Source: Fidelibacterota bacterium SCGC AAA160-B08
GTDB taxonomy: Bacteria; Fidelibacterota; Marinisomatia; Marinisomatales; Marinisomataceae
Length of the DNA: 64,000 nucleotides
Assembly: GCA_000402755.1 (NCBI GenBank)
Contig: AQSD01000005.1
Span: forward strand, 3,568 to 67,567
Reading direction: 5' to 3'
In this document: positions 43,341 through 52,482 of the stretch, piece after piece
How positions within the stretch are numbered: the first letter of the stretch is position 1
How the letters are laid out: each line of letters opens with the position of its first letter
Translations under genes and position numbers: made by a program
Notes under the pieces: model-generated
Told to the model about the DNA's origin: nothing
What the model saw: only the letters and a program-made list of their open reading frames with translations
Database searches by the model: none

Positions 43341-44132
43341 TTATGCGTTTATTCTTTTTGCTAAAAAGAAATATAGGCTAGGAAAAAATCTATTAACAAG
43401 GACTCCAAACCATGCAATATCATTCCATTTTGAAATAATAACTTGTCTTTTTTTCTGTTGAATAGCTTTTAGAATTATCTTTGCAGCTTTTTTAGAAGAT
43501 AATCCGACAGGTTTGCTACTTTTATCTCCAAAAGGAACACCTTTAGAATCTAATTTGTTCACTCCAAAGTTTGTTTGAACTTTGCCAGGCGCAATAAGCG
43601 TAATTATTACATTATGCTTTTCTATTTCCAATCTGAGTGAGTCAAAAAATCCATGTAGTGCAAATTTTGCAGAGGAATATACTGTTCTTCCTCTTGATGT
43701 AATTAGTCCCGCTACGCTAGTATTGGTGGCAATGTGACCGCCTCCATTATCTATCATATGTTTTAGCACTGACTTTGTAAAATAAACTACTGAGAAATAA
43801 TCTAACTCCATCACTTCATGGAATACGCTTAGATCTATATCTTCAAACAAGCTTTCTGACCCAATACCGGCATTATTAAATAATATATCAATCGCACCCT
43901 CGTTTTTAATAATAGTAGTTACAAATGAATCGATTTCATCTAATCGAGATAGGTCAAAGGGGTATATAGCATATTGACTCTTATCATAGGATTCAAATGA
44001 CGCTTCCATTTTTTCTTTATTTCTAGATACCAATATCACTTTGGCGCCAGATGACAAGAATGCTTTGGCAGTTTCCTCTCCAATTCCAGAAGAAGCTCCT
44101 GTAACGATTACAGTTTTGTTTTTAAAGTGCAT
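43341..44132 (-). CDS. Short-chain dehydrogenase/reductase (SDR)
   Basis: Classical SDR with VIVTGASSGIGEETAKAF (glycine motif), LFNNAGIGSESL (NAG motif), Ser in TNTSVAGLITS, YSSAKFALHGFFD (Tyr-x3-Lys) and the C-terminal FFLAKRINA. I chose the start at MHFKNKTVIVTGASS (44132). A longer frame opens at 44192, but its extra N-terminus is not conserved in type and would run into the preceding gene. It is likely an NADPH-dependent oxidoreductase of unknown substrate, next to a lipid acyltransferase. Confidence 0.9.
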   Translation of the reverse strand: MHFKNKTVIVTGASSGIGEETAKAFLSSGAKVILVSRNKEKMEASFESYDKSQYAIYPFDLSRLDEIDSFVTTIIKNEGAIDILFNNAGIGSESLFEDIDLSVFHEVMELDYFSVVYFTKSVLKHMIDNGGGHIATNTSVAGLITSRGRTVYSSAKFALHGFFDSLRLEIEKHNVIITLIAPGKVQTNFGVNKLDSKGVPFGDKSSKPVGLSSKKAAKIILKAIQQKKRQVIISKWNDIAWFGVLVNRFFPSLYFFLAKRINA

Positions 44133-44145
44133 AGTACGGAATATA

Positions 44146-44436
44146 CTATTTTTTGTCCTTTGTGTTAAGCCAGTAATAAAAAGGTAATGCAAACAATAAA
44201 CTACCGAGTAAAGATAGTATGATTAACCAGTACCATTTATACTTTCCAATAGGATGATGCTTAAAATAATATGCAAGCAATAACATGAGCATGAATGCCT
44301 CTATAAATAACGCCACTCCTATCGTATTAGATAGAAAGACAGCAAAATCAAACTCAAAAAACTGCCAGTACAGAAACAGGTTATTTACTACTAATAATCC
44401 TGTTGCTGCAAACAAAAATAGTATCTTCTTGCTCAT
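44146..44436 (-). CDS. Small three-span membrane protein
   Basis: A 96-residue product has three hydrophobic segments (about 3-24, 30-57 and 66-88), with a short cytoplasmic basic loop (HHPIGKYKWYW) that resembles small uncharacterised inner-membrane proteins. It lies 16 bases after the CPBP-like gene on the same strand and before the SDR. The function is unknown. Confidence 0.7.
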   Translation of the reverse strand: MSKKILFLFAATGLLVVNNLFLYWQFFEFDFAVFLSNTIGVALFIEAFMLMLLLAYYFKHHPIGKYKWYWLIILSLLGSLLFALPFYYWLNTKDKK

Positions 44437-44452
44437 AGTATATCAACTTAAA

Positions 44453-47400
44453 CTATTGTTTACTATCAAAGAAGAACTTTGTTAGTTGTACCCACACCAC
44501 TAGTCCTATTGCAAAGGATACCACTAATAATATTGCTTCATTAGGATAAGAATTAAATGCACCAAATTCATTGTCTGAAAAGGTGTTAATAATTCTTCCA
44601 AATAATACCATGAATGGTATTAACATATAGTTATTCTTGATAATAAACTTATAAACCATAAAGAGTACAATAGAGTATAGTGTTATCAATAATAACGATA
44701 ACCCAATATTATACTGCATTCCAATTTCTCCGCCATACACAAACATAACTAACAAGATTCCATAAAGAGTAGATTTGATAGTATTGGCGTATCCATCTGT
44801 CCATTCAAACAAGATTTTAGCAAAGAATAAGGTGAATGCTACGGATACAAACCCTCCATAGATATTAAATGTATCTAATATTGGATAGTATGATCCTCCA
44901 AGAGTGATTCTTGGAAAATTAGGGTTTAAATCTAATTGAAATGTCCCTATAAGCATTGCAGATATTGCTCCTAATAACGCTGCAACCAATCCACCGACTA
45001 TAGAATCAGAAAGTGAAGTGCGATTGAACGTATCTTTTAGTATTCTACCTAAGCTCCCAAAAAACAGTACCTGAATTAATGACACAACTAGAAGTCCTAT
45101 CATGCTAGATATATACATCGTAGTCATTAGATTGGCAATTGGTTGATCTGTAGGCATTGTCATAAGGAACGAAGAATCGTTAAAGAAATTAATTAATGCA
45201 CTAATAAAAATAACTGCTCCAAAGAATAATCCTTTTCTAAGATTTATCTTTCTATCCAACAACATTTTAAACGAGCGTATAAGCAATAGTCCGCCAATAA
45301 ATAGGCCTCCAGGAATAGTAAATAACATTGCAAGCATTCCTGAAAATCCTTCCCTGTCACGCTTCATTCTTTCCCAATCTTCGGGAATGTATACAGATTG
45401 TGAAAATCCAGCAAGTTGGTCACCTGATATCGTAACAATACTTTGAAACTGAGATCCTTCATAGCTTATTTCTCTATCTTCTTTATATGTAAATATCCAA
45501 TCTAGTCGTTCTGGTTTTTGAGATTCAACCGCACTAACTAAACTCACCATACTCGTACTAAGATTAAAATGATCTCTCAATGCTTGGTCTGCTATAATCT
45601 TTGCATCTGACTGAGTTAAAGACGCTCCTACTTCACTTTCAGGAAATTTATTATAAAAACGGATAGGATTACCTTCAAAGTCTACAGAAACTACTACCTC
45701 TCTTACTCGCGTTTCTACGTCTCCATCAAATTTAGCAAATCGAACCTTCCATCTTGGAGCTAACACATAAGAGCCTAATAAATCACTAAAGGCATCAGAT
45801 CCTAATTCTTCCCATATAAACCCGGAAGCAGGATAACCCGTAACAACCATTGCGTTTCCTTCATATCCTTCGGGTAAAGTAATATTCTGAGTGACAAGAA
45901 AATCTTCTGCAATACCAATTGCCTGTTCACGATTTATGGTTGGCGAATCCAAAGAAACATCTGATCTGCTAAACTTAAATGATGCCATGGCTACAACAAT
46001 AAAGAGGATCGAACCTAATAAGATTTTCTTATTTAATGGTGACCCATCTCGTATGATAGCTTTTGACTTTTCTTTGACTGCGGGTATTTCAGGTGGGGTT
46101 GGTTCAAACCCTTTGTTAAGCGATGAATCATCTATTTCAGACCATCTATTTGCTTTCATTCTAAAATACAAAATCACAAGCAATGGAATAGCTGCACAAA
46201 GGACAGTCATAAACTTATCAACGACATAGCCACTTGAATACCATATAGGTAGTGAAAATAATAAAACATCATATAGGTAGTGTGTAATCGCGCCGAATAT
46301 CACGCCTAACTTTAAGTATAGCATTCCATATACAATAATAGATGGTAGGAATAACTCTACTACCCTAGCATAAGAAGGCTGTGCTGGATAATTAGCATGC
46401 CCTGCTCCAAAAATTAACGCCTGGAGTATCATCGCAATGACCAGTCCAGTAAAACGCATATTATATCTTTGTCCAATCAATACTCCTGCTCCGATTGGTA
46501 CGGCACGAAAGAGCATTTCTTCCCAAAATCCTGCTTGCAATGAAATAGCAATTCCTGTATACCACGGGAATACAGATGCAAGATAATTTGGGTCAGCCAT
46601 ACTACTTGCTGGAGACCAAAATCCAAAATATTTTTCCATAAGAATATAAAATGCACCAACAATAGCTAGCTTAATTGGGACAATTAAATATGCAAAAATA
46701 GTATCGTTGAGTACGCGCTTTGAATTAGCAACATTCATTGTCCATGTTTTCCATAATTGAATATGTTCTGGGAATGCCTTTCTTGTCAATGACTCTGCAA
46801 TTACAAAAGTTGCACCAAAAAGTAAGAAATTAATTACTCCCATGGCGAGCATAGACATTAAGCCCTCTAGCATAAACTGTGACTTGCTAGTAGCGGTGTC
46901 ATAAGCCATCCACATCGTTGGATAAAAATTTAATTGCGCTAATGTGCTGGTTATCGCAATAAACCCTGCAGCTAATAATGATGACTTCCATCTTAACCAG
47001 CCGGTACGGTAAAAAATAACTATCGATCCTACACCTATTATTAACATATAAATACCTAAGAATGCAAAGTTTGCAAACATGGCAATGGTGTCATTATCTG
47101 ATCTTATATTAGCAAATTCACGATCGAATGATTCTGGAATGAAAGCGCTAGGTAGTACAGAGCTTACCATTGATCCTGACACATCAATATCTAATCTATA
47201 TTTTGCCTCTCCAATATCTTGGAGTTTATGTTCAAATAGAAAAGCGTGATCTATCCTACCATTTGGCATTTCTTCAAAAGAAGATTCTATTAACGAATAG
47301 TCTGCAAAATTTCCAGACCAATGATCGTTAATTTTTAGGGCTACTAAGCTGAGGGCGTCTTCTTCTGATAAACTATCCGCATCATGATCTTCTGGAATTT

Positions 47401-47788
47401 TAACACGATATCCATTGGAAGATCCATCAGGCTTGAACATAAAACTTGCTTCAGCTATCTGACCTTCTTTAAAGGTTCTTACAATCCAGTTGTATGGTGA
47501 AAAAACATCGCTATCAATAATCGATTGAAATTTTTCTCGACCACCCTGTTTTAATTCTACATAATCACGCAAGCTGGAACTGAAACCATATGCTGCGGCT
47601 TGATCAAGATTATCACCTAGTATTTCAAAATCTTCGGTAGCTGCTTTTCCCTCTTGTAAAGCTAGCTCTCTATCCATTGAGACGTTCACATTTAAGCCTC
47701 CAAGAAAATCATTCCAGTAATAGGCGAGACCTAGAGTGCTGGCAATAGCAAAAATACATGTGATAGATAAAATTTTATTAGTAGTCAT
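44453..47788 (-). CDS. Very large CPBP-family membrane protein with internal duplication (1111 residues)
   Basis: CPBP (Abi/Rce1) proteases are membrane metalloenzymes that cleave or act near prenylated or membrane proteins. Most are 200-350 residues; this one is 1111. Two halves repeat the same order: an extracytoplasmic PepSY-like segment (about 30-230 and 600-815), ending FIPESFDREF in the first and YIPEDWERMK in the second, then a multi-span membrane block (about 235-560 and 815-1111). Only the first block has protease motifs: EEMLFR (about 423), FGAGHANYP (about 457) and HYLYD (about 495). In the second block they are absent. It stands alone in a 1111-codon frame with a start close to a 160-base divergent promoter region. 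Confidence 0.88.
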   Translation of the reverse strand: MTTNKILSITCIFAIASTLGLAYYWNDFLGGLNVNVSMDRELALQEGKAATEDFEILGDNLDQAAAYGFSSSLRDYVELKQGGREKFQSIIDSDVFSPYNWIVRTFKEGQIAEASFMFKPDGSSNGYRVKIPEDHDADSLSEEDALSLVALKINDHWSGNFADYSLIESSFEEMPNGRIDHAFLFEHKLQDIGEAKYRLDIDVSGSMVSSVLPSAFIPESFDREFANIRSDNDTIAMFANFAFLGIYMLIIGVGSIVIFYRTGWLRWKSSLLAAGFIAITSTLAQLNFYPTMWMAYDTATSKSQFMLEGLMSMLAMGVINFLLFGATFVIAESLTRKAFPEHIQLWKTWTMNVANSKRVLNDTIFAYLIVPIKLAIVGAFYILMEKYFGFWSPASSMADPNYLASVFPWYTGIAISLQAGFWEEMLFRAVPIGAGVLIGQRYNMRFTGLVIAMILQALIFGAGHANYPAQPSYARVVELFLPSIIVYGMLYLKLGVIFGAITHYLYDVLLFSLPIWYSSGYVVDKFMTVLCAAIPLLVILYFRMKANRWSEIDDSSLNKGFEPTPPEIPAVKEKSKAIIRDGSPLNKKILLGSILFIVVAMASFKFSRSDVSLDSPTINREQAIGIAEDFLVTQNITLPEGYEGNAMVVTGYPASGFIWEELGSDAFSDLLGSYVLAPRWKVRFAKFDGDVETRVREVVVSVDFEGNPIRFYNKFPESEVGASLTQSDAKIIADQALRDHFNLSTSMVSLVSAVESQKPERLDWIFTYKEDREISYEGSQFQSIVTISGDQLAGFSQSVYIPEDWERMKRDREGFSGMLAMLFTIPGGLFIGGLLLIRSFKMLLDRKINLRKGLFFGAVIFISALINFFNDSSFLMTMPTDQPIANLMTTMYISSMIGLLVVSLIQVLFFGSLGRILKDTFNRTSLSDSIVGGLVAALLGAISAMLIGTFQLDLNPNFPRITLGGSYYPILDTFNIYGGFVSVAFTLFFAKILFEWTDGYANTIKSTLYGILLVMFVYGGEIGMQYNIGLSLLLITLYSIVLFMVYKFIIKNNYMLIPFMVLFGRIINTFSDNEFGAFNSYPNEAILLVVSFAIGLVVWVQLTKFFFDSKQ

Positions 47789-47948
47789 TTTTTCCCCATT
47801 TTATTTTTTTTGTAGATGGTAAAGTACGCTTTACATATTTCAAAGTCAATTACCCTAAACACTTCTATTTATAAATCTAAAAATTTCTAAAGGTATAATT
47901 ATCAAAAAATATGTAAAATACACTACTAAATAAGAGGGGTAATTAATT

Positions 47949-49091
47949 ATGAAAAAAAAAAATTTAACAGAAGAACAAATGATATTCCAGGATGCGGTGC
48001 GCACCTTTATGGATCGTGAATGCAAACCAAATAATGCACAATGGGAAAAAGATGGAATGGTTTCACGCGAAGTCTGGCTGAAAGCTGGAGCAAATAATTT
48101 TTTTGGAATCGATGTTCCTGAAGAGTATGGCGGAATGGGAATCGATGACTTCCGATACAATACAATTTTAATTGAAGAAAGTGTTAGAGCGGAGAATCCT
48201 GGCTTTGGACACTCAGTACAAAATGATTTAGTGGTTCCTTACCTTATAAGACATTGCAATGAAGAACAAAAAAAACGTTGGCTTCCAAAAATCTGTAGTG
48301 GGGAGACAATTGGTGCATTAGCTATGACAGAACCAAGCGGAGGTAGTGATTTAGCTGCTATCAAAACTACCGCAAAAGATATGGGCGATCATTATCTTGT
48401 CAATGGAAGCAAAACATTCATAACAAATGGACTATTAAGTGACTTAGTTATTGTTGCATGTAAGACAGATTCAAAGCATGGTGCACATGGTATTAGTTTA
48501 ATTATTCTAGAACGTGGCATGAAAGGATTTGAACGTGGAAAGAAACTACATAAGATGGGCCAAATAGCACAAGATACTGCTGAGATGTTCTTTAAGGATG
48601 TGAAAGTTCCTAAGGAAAATCTATTAGGCGAAGAAGGCAAAGGATTTTACTATATGATGGAAAGTCTTCCAAAAGAACGACTATCTATTGCAGCCGGATC
48701 AATTGCAGTTATAGAATTTGTACTTGAATTGACTATTAAATATTGTCATGAACGTAAAGCATTTGGACAAAAAATTGGTAGCTTTCAAAACTCAAAATTT
48801 AAATTAGCTGAAATGGCAACGGAGGCAGAAATTGCGCGTACATTTTATGATCAATGTGTCTTCGAATTAAATGATAAGAAACTTACTCCAGAAAAAGCCG
48901 CAATGGCGAAATGGTGGATAACAGAATTAGAGCTGAAGGTTGTGGACCAATGTTTACAGCTACATGGTGGATATGGATATATTTTAGAGTATCCTATCGC
49001 TAAAGCTTATGTGAATTCACGTGTACAAACAATTTATGGTGGTACCACTGAGATCATGAAAGAGATCATTGGGAAATCGTTAGGATTTTAA
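47949..49091 (+). CDS. Acyl-CoA dehydrogenase
   Basis: This FAD enzyme introduces an alpha,beta double bond into acyl-CoA. The 380-residue protein follows the family: N-terminal helical domain, GALAMTEPSGGSDLAAIKTTA (FAD-binding middle domain), GSKTFITNG, and the C-terminal ERKAFGQKIGSFQNSKFKLAEMATE with LHGGYGYILEYPIAKAYVNSRVQTIYGGTTEIM, where the catalytic base region and FAD contacts lie. RBS AAGAGGGG lies before the ATG. It is followed 2 bases later by an SDR gene. Confidence 0.95.
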   Translation: MKKKNLTEEQMIFQDAVRTFMDRECKPNNAQWEKDGMVSREVWLKAGANNFFGIDVPEEYGGMGIDDFRYNTILIEESVRAENPGFGHSVQNDLVVPYLIRHCNEEQKKRWLPKICSGETIGALAMTEPSGGSDLAAIKTTAKDMGDHYLVNGSKTFITNGLLSDLVIVACKTDSKHGAHGISLIILERGMKGFERGKKLHKMGQIAQDTAEMFFKDVKVPKENLLGEEGKGFYYMMESLPKERLSIAAGSIAVIEFVLELTIKYCHERKAFGQKIGSFQNSKFKLAEMATEAEIARTFYDQCVFELNDKKLTPEKAAMAKWWITELELKVVDQCLQLHGGYGYILEYPIAKAYVNSRVQTIYGGTTEIMKEIIGKSLGF

Positions 49092-49092
49092 T

Positions 49093-49929
49093 ATGGGAAA
49101 TAAATTACAAGGTAAAGTAGCATTAATTACAGGTTCAGGTCGTGGTATCGGTCGTGAATTAGCACTCATGCTAGCAAAAGATGGTGCACATATTGTTGTT
49201 AATGATCTAGATGTAGCTCCAGCAAATCAAACAGTAGCCGATATTATTGGAATGGGCGGAAAAGCTGTAGCATGTACTGGTAGTGTTACCGATGACGATT
49301 TTGCTGACAGGTTTATAAATACTGCACTTGATACATTCGGTGGATTAGATATTATTGTTAATAATGCAGGCTATACTTGGGATAATGTTATCCAAAAAAT
49401 GGGAGATGATCAGTGGCAAGCAATCTTAGATTGTCATCTTACTGCTCCTTTCCGAATTTTAAGAGCTGCTCAACCGCATATCAAACGCCTATTTCTTGAA
49501 GATAAAGAAAAAGGGATTACAAATTTTAGAAAAGTAGTCAATATTTCTTCAACTTCAGGGATGAATGGAAATGCTGGACAAATCAATTACGCAACAGCAA
49601 AAGCTGGGGTAGTAGGAATGGCAAAAACGATGGCAAAAGAATGGGGTCGTTATAATGTAAATGTGAATGCAGTAGGATTCGGACTAATCAAAACACGATT
49701 AACGGATGCAGATGCTGAGAAAGCAGAATCTACGATTGATATTCAAGGGAATACTATTAAAGTGGGGGTTAATTCAGCAGTATTTGAATCTGCAAAAACA
49801 ATGATTCCACTTGGACGACCTGGAACGCCTGAAGAAGCTGCAGGAGCTATCTATATGTTCTGTATTCCTGAATCTAACTATGTCACCGGACAAATTTTAA
49901 TGTGCCATGGCGGTGGATTTGGACTCTAA
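49093..49929 (+). CDS. Short-chain dehydrogenase (3-oxoacyl-ACP / 3-hydroxyacyl-CoA dehydrogenase-like)
   Basis: The 278-residue SDR starts GKVALITGSGRGIGRELALM (glycine motif), with NDLD suggesting NAD preference, IIVNNAGYTWDNVIQKM, Ser in NISSTSGMNGNAGQ, and Tyr-x3-Lys in INYATAKAGVVGM. The pattern is close to FabG and to multifunctional beta-oxidation dehydrogenases. Beside an acyl-CoA dehydrogenase it probably acts in fatty-acid or sterol-like side-chain oxidation. The ending GQILMCHGGGFGL replaces the usual GGxxx. It is followed by a DUF1295 gene. Confidence 0.92.
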   Translation: MGNKLQGKVALITGSGRGIGRELALMLAKDGAHIVVNDLDVAPANQTVADIIGMGGKAVACTGSVTDDDFADRFINTALDTFGGLDIIVNNAGYTWDNVIQKMGDDQWQAILDCHLTAPFRILRAAQPHIKRLFLEDKEKGITNFRKVVNISSTSGMNGNAGQINYATAKAGVVGMAKTMAKEWGRYNVNVNAVGFGLIKTRLTDADAEKAESTIDIQGNTIKVGVNSAVFESAKTMIPLGRPGTPEEAAGAIYMFCIPESNYVTGQILMCHGGGFGL

Positions 49930-49947
49930 TAAATATAGGGTGTTTCA

Positions 49948-50862
49948 ATGAAATATTTTTCTCCTTTAGTCCCATTTATTTTAGGCTGGGGACTTTTACT
50001 CTACACAGACAATCTAAGCTCAATTAGTTTTACCAATGGTGCACTGCAACTGCTATTATTTGCATTCGTAGTATGTTTACCGACATGGCGTACTGGACGT
50101 ATGTCTTATGTTGATATTGGTTGGCCGTGGGGCGTTGCTCTTATTGGAATTATCACTTGGCTGTATGGTGAAGGCGACAGTGTCCGTATTGTTACAATTA
50201 GTATCCTTTATATTTTGATTGGTAGTCGCATGGGAATGGGTGCACTAAAAATGTGGAGACTGGGGATGCTCAATACAGAATTTCCGCGATACGAGTATCA
50301 AAAACGACGTTGGAAGAAAGCAGGTAAAAATAATACCATGCTTGCCATGCAAATTGAAGGAATCCTACAGGGCTTAGCCAATGCTTCGTTCTTAGCTATG
50401 CCTGCTTTTATCATTGCAACCAATTCTAATTCAACGATTGCAATACTTGAAATAATAGGTGTTGTTGTTTGGTTTGGCGCATTTGTCATGGAATCAATTG
50501 CAGATATGCAAAAAATCTCCTTTTTAAAAAAAATGAAAGTATTAGGTGAAAAAAATAAAGTCTGTAATGTTGGATTATGGAAATATACCAGACATCCTAA
50601 TTATTTTGCTGAATGGATGGTTTGGAATGGATTAATCATTACATCTATTCCATCTTGGATTCTCTTATATAATGCAGAATCGATAGCTATATGGATATTA
50701 CTAGGATTAGGACTACTATTTACCTCTAGAATGATGTACACAACACTCGTTTATCATACAGGAGCGATTCCATCTGAATACTATTCTCTAAAAAAACGCC
50801 CTGAATACAAAGCTTATCAAGACACAACGAATATCTTTTTCCCCGGACCTAAAAAAGTCTAG
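49948..50862 (+). CDS. DUF1295 membrane protein (steroid 5-alpha-reductase-like), second copy
   Basis: The 304-residue protein has about seven membrane segments and the family motif MSYVDIGWPWGVALIGIITW, plus GLWKYTRHPNYFAEWMVWNG for the NADPH-binding region. It belongs to the same broad family as the protein at 39645 but they are clearly different lineages. It ends the acyl-CoA dehydrogenase / SDR / DUF1295 operon and is followed by a strong terminator. A reductase acting on a hydrophobic substrate in concert with the two dehydrogenases is plausible. Confidence 0.9.
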   Translation: MKYFSPLVPFILGWGLLLYTDNLSSISFTNGALQLLLFAFVVCLPTWRTGRMSYVDIGWPWGVALIGIITWLYGEGDSVRIVTISILYILIGSRMGMGALKMWRLGMLNTEFPRYEYQKRRWKKAGKNNTMLAMQIEGILQGLANASFLAMPAFIIATNSNSTIAILEIIGVVVWFGAFVMESIADMQKISFLKKMKVLGEKNKVCNVGLWKYTRHPNYFAEWMVWNGLIITSIPSWILLYNAESIAIWILLGLGLLFTSRMMYTTLVYHTGAIPSEYYSLKKRPEYKAYQDTTNIFFPGPKKV

Positions 50863-50867
50863 AAATC

Positions 50868-50896
50868 AAAAAGGCCTCAATATTTTGAGGCCTTTC
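50868..50896. terminator. Rho-independent terminator between convergent operons
   Basis: AAAAAGGCCTCAA, loop TATT, then TTGAGGCCTTT forms a strong GC-rich hairpin directly after the DUF1295 stop (plus) and after the DUF6249 gene end (minus). A-run and T-run on both sides suggest bidirectional use. Confidence 0.9.
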
Positions 50897-50920
50897 CAAT
50901 TAACTAGTTATGTATAACTA

Positions 50921-51271
50921 TTATTGATTTTCTTGGTTTAAAGTAAACTTATAGTAGGTAATATTACCGAGACCAATAGCTAACGGAATAGATCCTAATA
51001 ATCCCGCTGCACCAAATTCACCCTCAAACATAAATCCTATTATAATCAACAGTCCAATGACTGCCCAAATAATTCCTTTACGCAAATAATCTAACGGGGC
51101 TGTACCTGAGCCTGCCAATGGTACATCAACTCCCTTTTCAATGGCGCTCATGATTTCTTTGTGCAATAATGATCGAGCTTGCATTTCTTTTTGTACTCCC
51201 ATCCAAATTATAAATCCTACCAGCACTAGTGATCCAAGTGGAATAAGTATGCCTAATTGTGCCATAGTCAT
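50921..51271 (-). CDS. DUF6249 membrane protein
   Basis: The 116-residue protein has an N-terminal membrane segment (about 5-25), a helical loop with the family element LHKEIMSAIEKGVDVPLAG, then two more segments (about 65-100). DUF6249 proteins often sit near ECF sigma genes and SHOCT-type lipoproteins, as here. The start touches the stop of the upstream lipoprotein gene at base 51271 (TAATG type overlap), so both are one operon. It likely acts at the membrane, perhaps as part of an envelope stress response. Confidence 0.85.
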   Translation of the reverse strand: MTMAQLGILIPLGSLVLVGFIIWMGVQKEMQARSLLHKEIMSAIEKGVDVPLAGSGTAPLDYLRKGIIWAVIGLLIIIGFMFEGEFGAAGLLGSIPLAIGLGNITYYKFTLNQENQ

Positions 51272-51591
51272 TATTCTTCTTCTCTATCAATAGATATCAC
51301 ATCATTGCCATTAACATTGATTCGAACTTTTACTTTATTATTACCATCATCAAGATTCTCAAATTCACTAACTTCAATCTGAAATTCTTCATCGCCATTG
51401 ATTATATCTTCTCTGATTTTTTCAAATTCCTCTTTTGTAATAATCTCTGCATCAAAAGCAGCTTGTAGATCTAATAATTCTTGCCCTGTTGTAATATTTC
51501 TATTGATATGAAGCTCTGCTTGACCTTCATTGAATGAGCCACATCCAACAGTTAATACAAGAAGCATTATTATTAATATTTTTTGTTTCAT
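51271..51591 (-). CDS. Lipoprotein with SHOCT-like motif
   Basis: The 106-residue protein has a lipoprotein signal with lipobox VLTVGC (Cys about residue 17). The helical segment GQELLDLQAAFDAEIITKEEFEKIREDI resembles the SHOCT domain, which mediates oligomerisation and is common in short C-terminal tails. The C-terminal part is acidic and beta-like (VSEFENLDDGNNKVKVRIN). A good AGGAG site precedes the ATG, and a strong ECF-type promoter is upstream. It is divergent to the sigma gene and so likely a member of its regulon. Confidence 0.82.
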   Translation of the reverse strand: MKQKILIIMLLVLTVGCGSFNEGQAELHINRNITTGQELLDLQAAFDAEIITKEEFEKIREDIINGDEEFQIEVSEFENLDDGNNKVKVRINVNGNDVISIDREEE

Positions 51592-51622
51592 AAAAATTTC
51601 TCCTTTTTATTTCGTTTGTTAG

Positions 51623-51651
51623 TTAGACTTGTTTACTTTGAAAAAGTTGCA
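51623..51651 (-). promoter_or_regulatory. ECF-sigma-type promoter for the lipoprotein-DUF6249 operon
   Basis: On the minus strand TGCAACTTTTT (51651-51641) is followed after 12 bases by GTCTAA (51628-51623), about 32 bases before the ATG. The AAC core and GTC element with 17 bases between them match ECF -35/-10 rules. It is a near-copy of the promoter on the other strand at 51674-51703. Confidence 0.65.
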
Positions 51652-51673
51652 AAACTCAATATAAAAATTTCTA

Positions 51674-51703
51674 TGCAACTTTTTATATGAAACTTTGGTC
51701 TAA
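51674..51703 (+). promoter_or_regulatory. ECF-sigma-type promoter for the sigma factor gene
   Basis: TGCAACTTTTT (51674-51684), 13 bases, GTCTAA (51698-51703). It is the inverted copy of the promoter on the opposite strand; the -35 parts form a perfect 11-base inverted repeat 22 bases apart. AAC to GTC spacing is 18 bases. Identical elements at both promoters suggest the encoded sigma autoregulates and drives the divergent operon. Confidence 0.65.
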
Positions 51704-51708
51704 ATACA

Positions 51709-52188
51709 TTGGATTATAAAACAAAACATAAAATTTTTATGCAAGCAATAACTACATATGGATCAAGACTATACAACATTTCACTTTTTGTTCTTAAGAA
51801 TGAAGTATTAGCAGAAGATTCTACTCAGGAGTCTTTTCAGAAAATATGGAAAGCGCTGGATAATTTTTCATTCAATTCTTCCCTATACACATGGATGTAT
51901 CGCATTACTTACAATAATGCATTGACGACGTATAATCGAGAGAAAAAACATAAAGGACAAGATATAGAGTATGAAGGCTCTGTAAAAGATTTTGACTTAA
52001 TTAATAGTATTACCTTAAAAGATGCTATTGAAAAATTACCGTTCACTCATCGAAAGGCTATTGTTATGTTTTATTTTTTAGATCATAGTATTAAAGACAT
52101 CTCTGTGGAACTTTCTATTAAAGAGAATACAATTAAGTCTTGGTTGAGGCGCGGTAAAGAACAATTAAAGGAGTATATTAATGAGTAA
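51709..52188 (+). CDS. ECF-type RNA polymerase sigma factor
   Basis: The 159-residue sigma factor has region 2 (NEVLAEDSTQESFQKIWKALDNFSF...YTWMYRITYNNALTTYNREKK) and region 4 (LPFTHRKAIVMFYFLDHSIKDISVELSIKENTIKSWLRRGKEQLK with the helix-turn-helix). It is short, with no C-terminal extension, as in ECF proteins. The frame starts with TTG at 51709, right at the expected transcription start, so the ATG at codon 11 (51739) is a reasonable alternative. An 8-base overlap couples it to the downstream membrane protein. It probably recognises the promoters at 51623 and 51674. Confidence 0.93.
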   Translation: MDYKTKHKIFMQAITTYGSRLYNISLFVLKNEVLAEDSTQESFQKIWKALDNFSFNSSLYTWMYRITYNNALTTYNREKKHKGQDIEYEGSVKDFDLINSITLKDAIEKLPFTHRKAIVMFYFLDHSIKDISVELSIKENTIKSWLRRGKEQLKEYINE

Positions 52189-52471
52189 TAAGAATTATCC
52201 TAATATGTTTGATGAACAAATTGCTAATCCAGAATTTCTAGATTCATTACAGTCTATTGCAAAAGAACCGTTAACTCATAAAATATTATCAACTATGGAA
52301 CCATTTAGAATGTTAACTGGAGCTATTATTTTATTATTTTATGGAAGCACTATAATGGATGCGTTATTCAAGATATATTTTTACTATGCTGAGCAAATAA
52401 ATATGAAAATAGTAAATATTCAAATAGCCAGTGCATATGCAGAAGATGTGGCAAATTTCTTACTAAAATAA
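52181..52471 (+). CDS. Small membrane protein coupled to the ECF sigma factor (putative anti-sigma)
   Basis: The 96-residue product has a polar N-terminal half (MSNKNYPNMFDEQIANPEFLDSL) and one membrane segment (about 46-66, LTGAIILLFYGSTIMDALFK), with a short external tail. Position and coupling to the sigma gene suit an anti-sigma factor, but there is no zinc anti-sigma motif (HxxxCxxC) and it is smaller than most. The assignment is from context only. Confidence 0.65.
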   Translation: MSNKNYPNMFDEQIANPEFLDSLQSIAKEPLTHKILSTMEPFRMLTGAIILLFYGSTIMDALFKIYFYYAEQINMKIVNIQIASAYAEDVANFLLK

Positions 52472-52482
52472 AAAGGATTACC

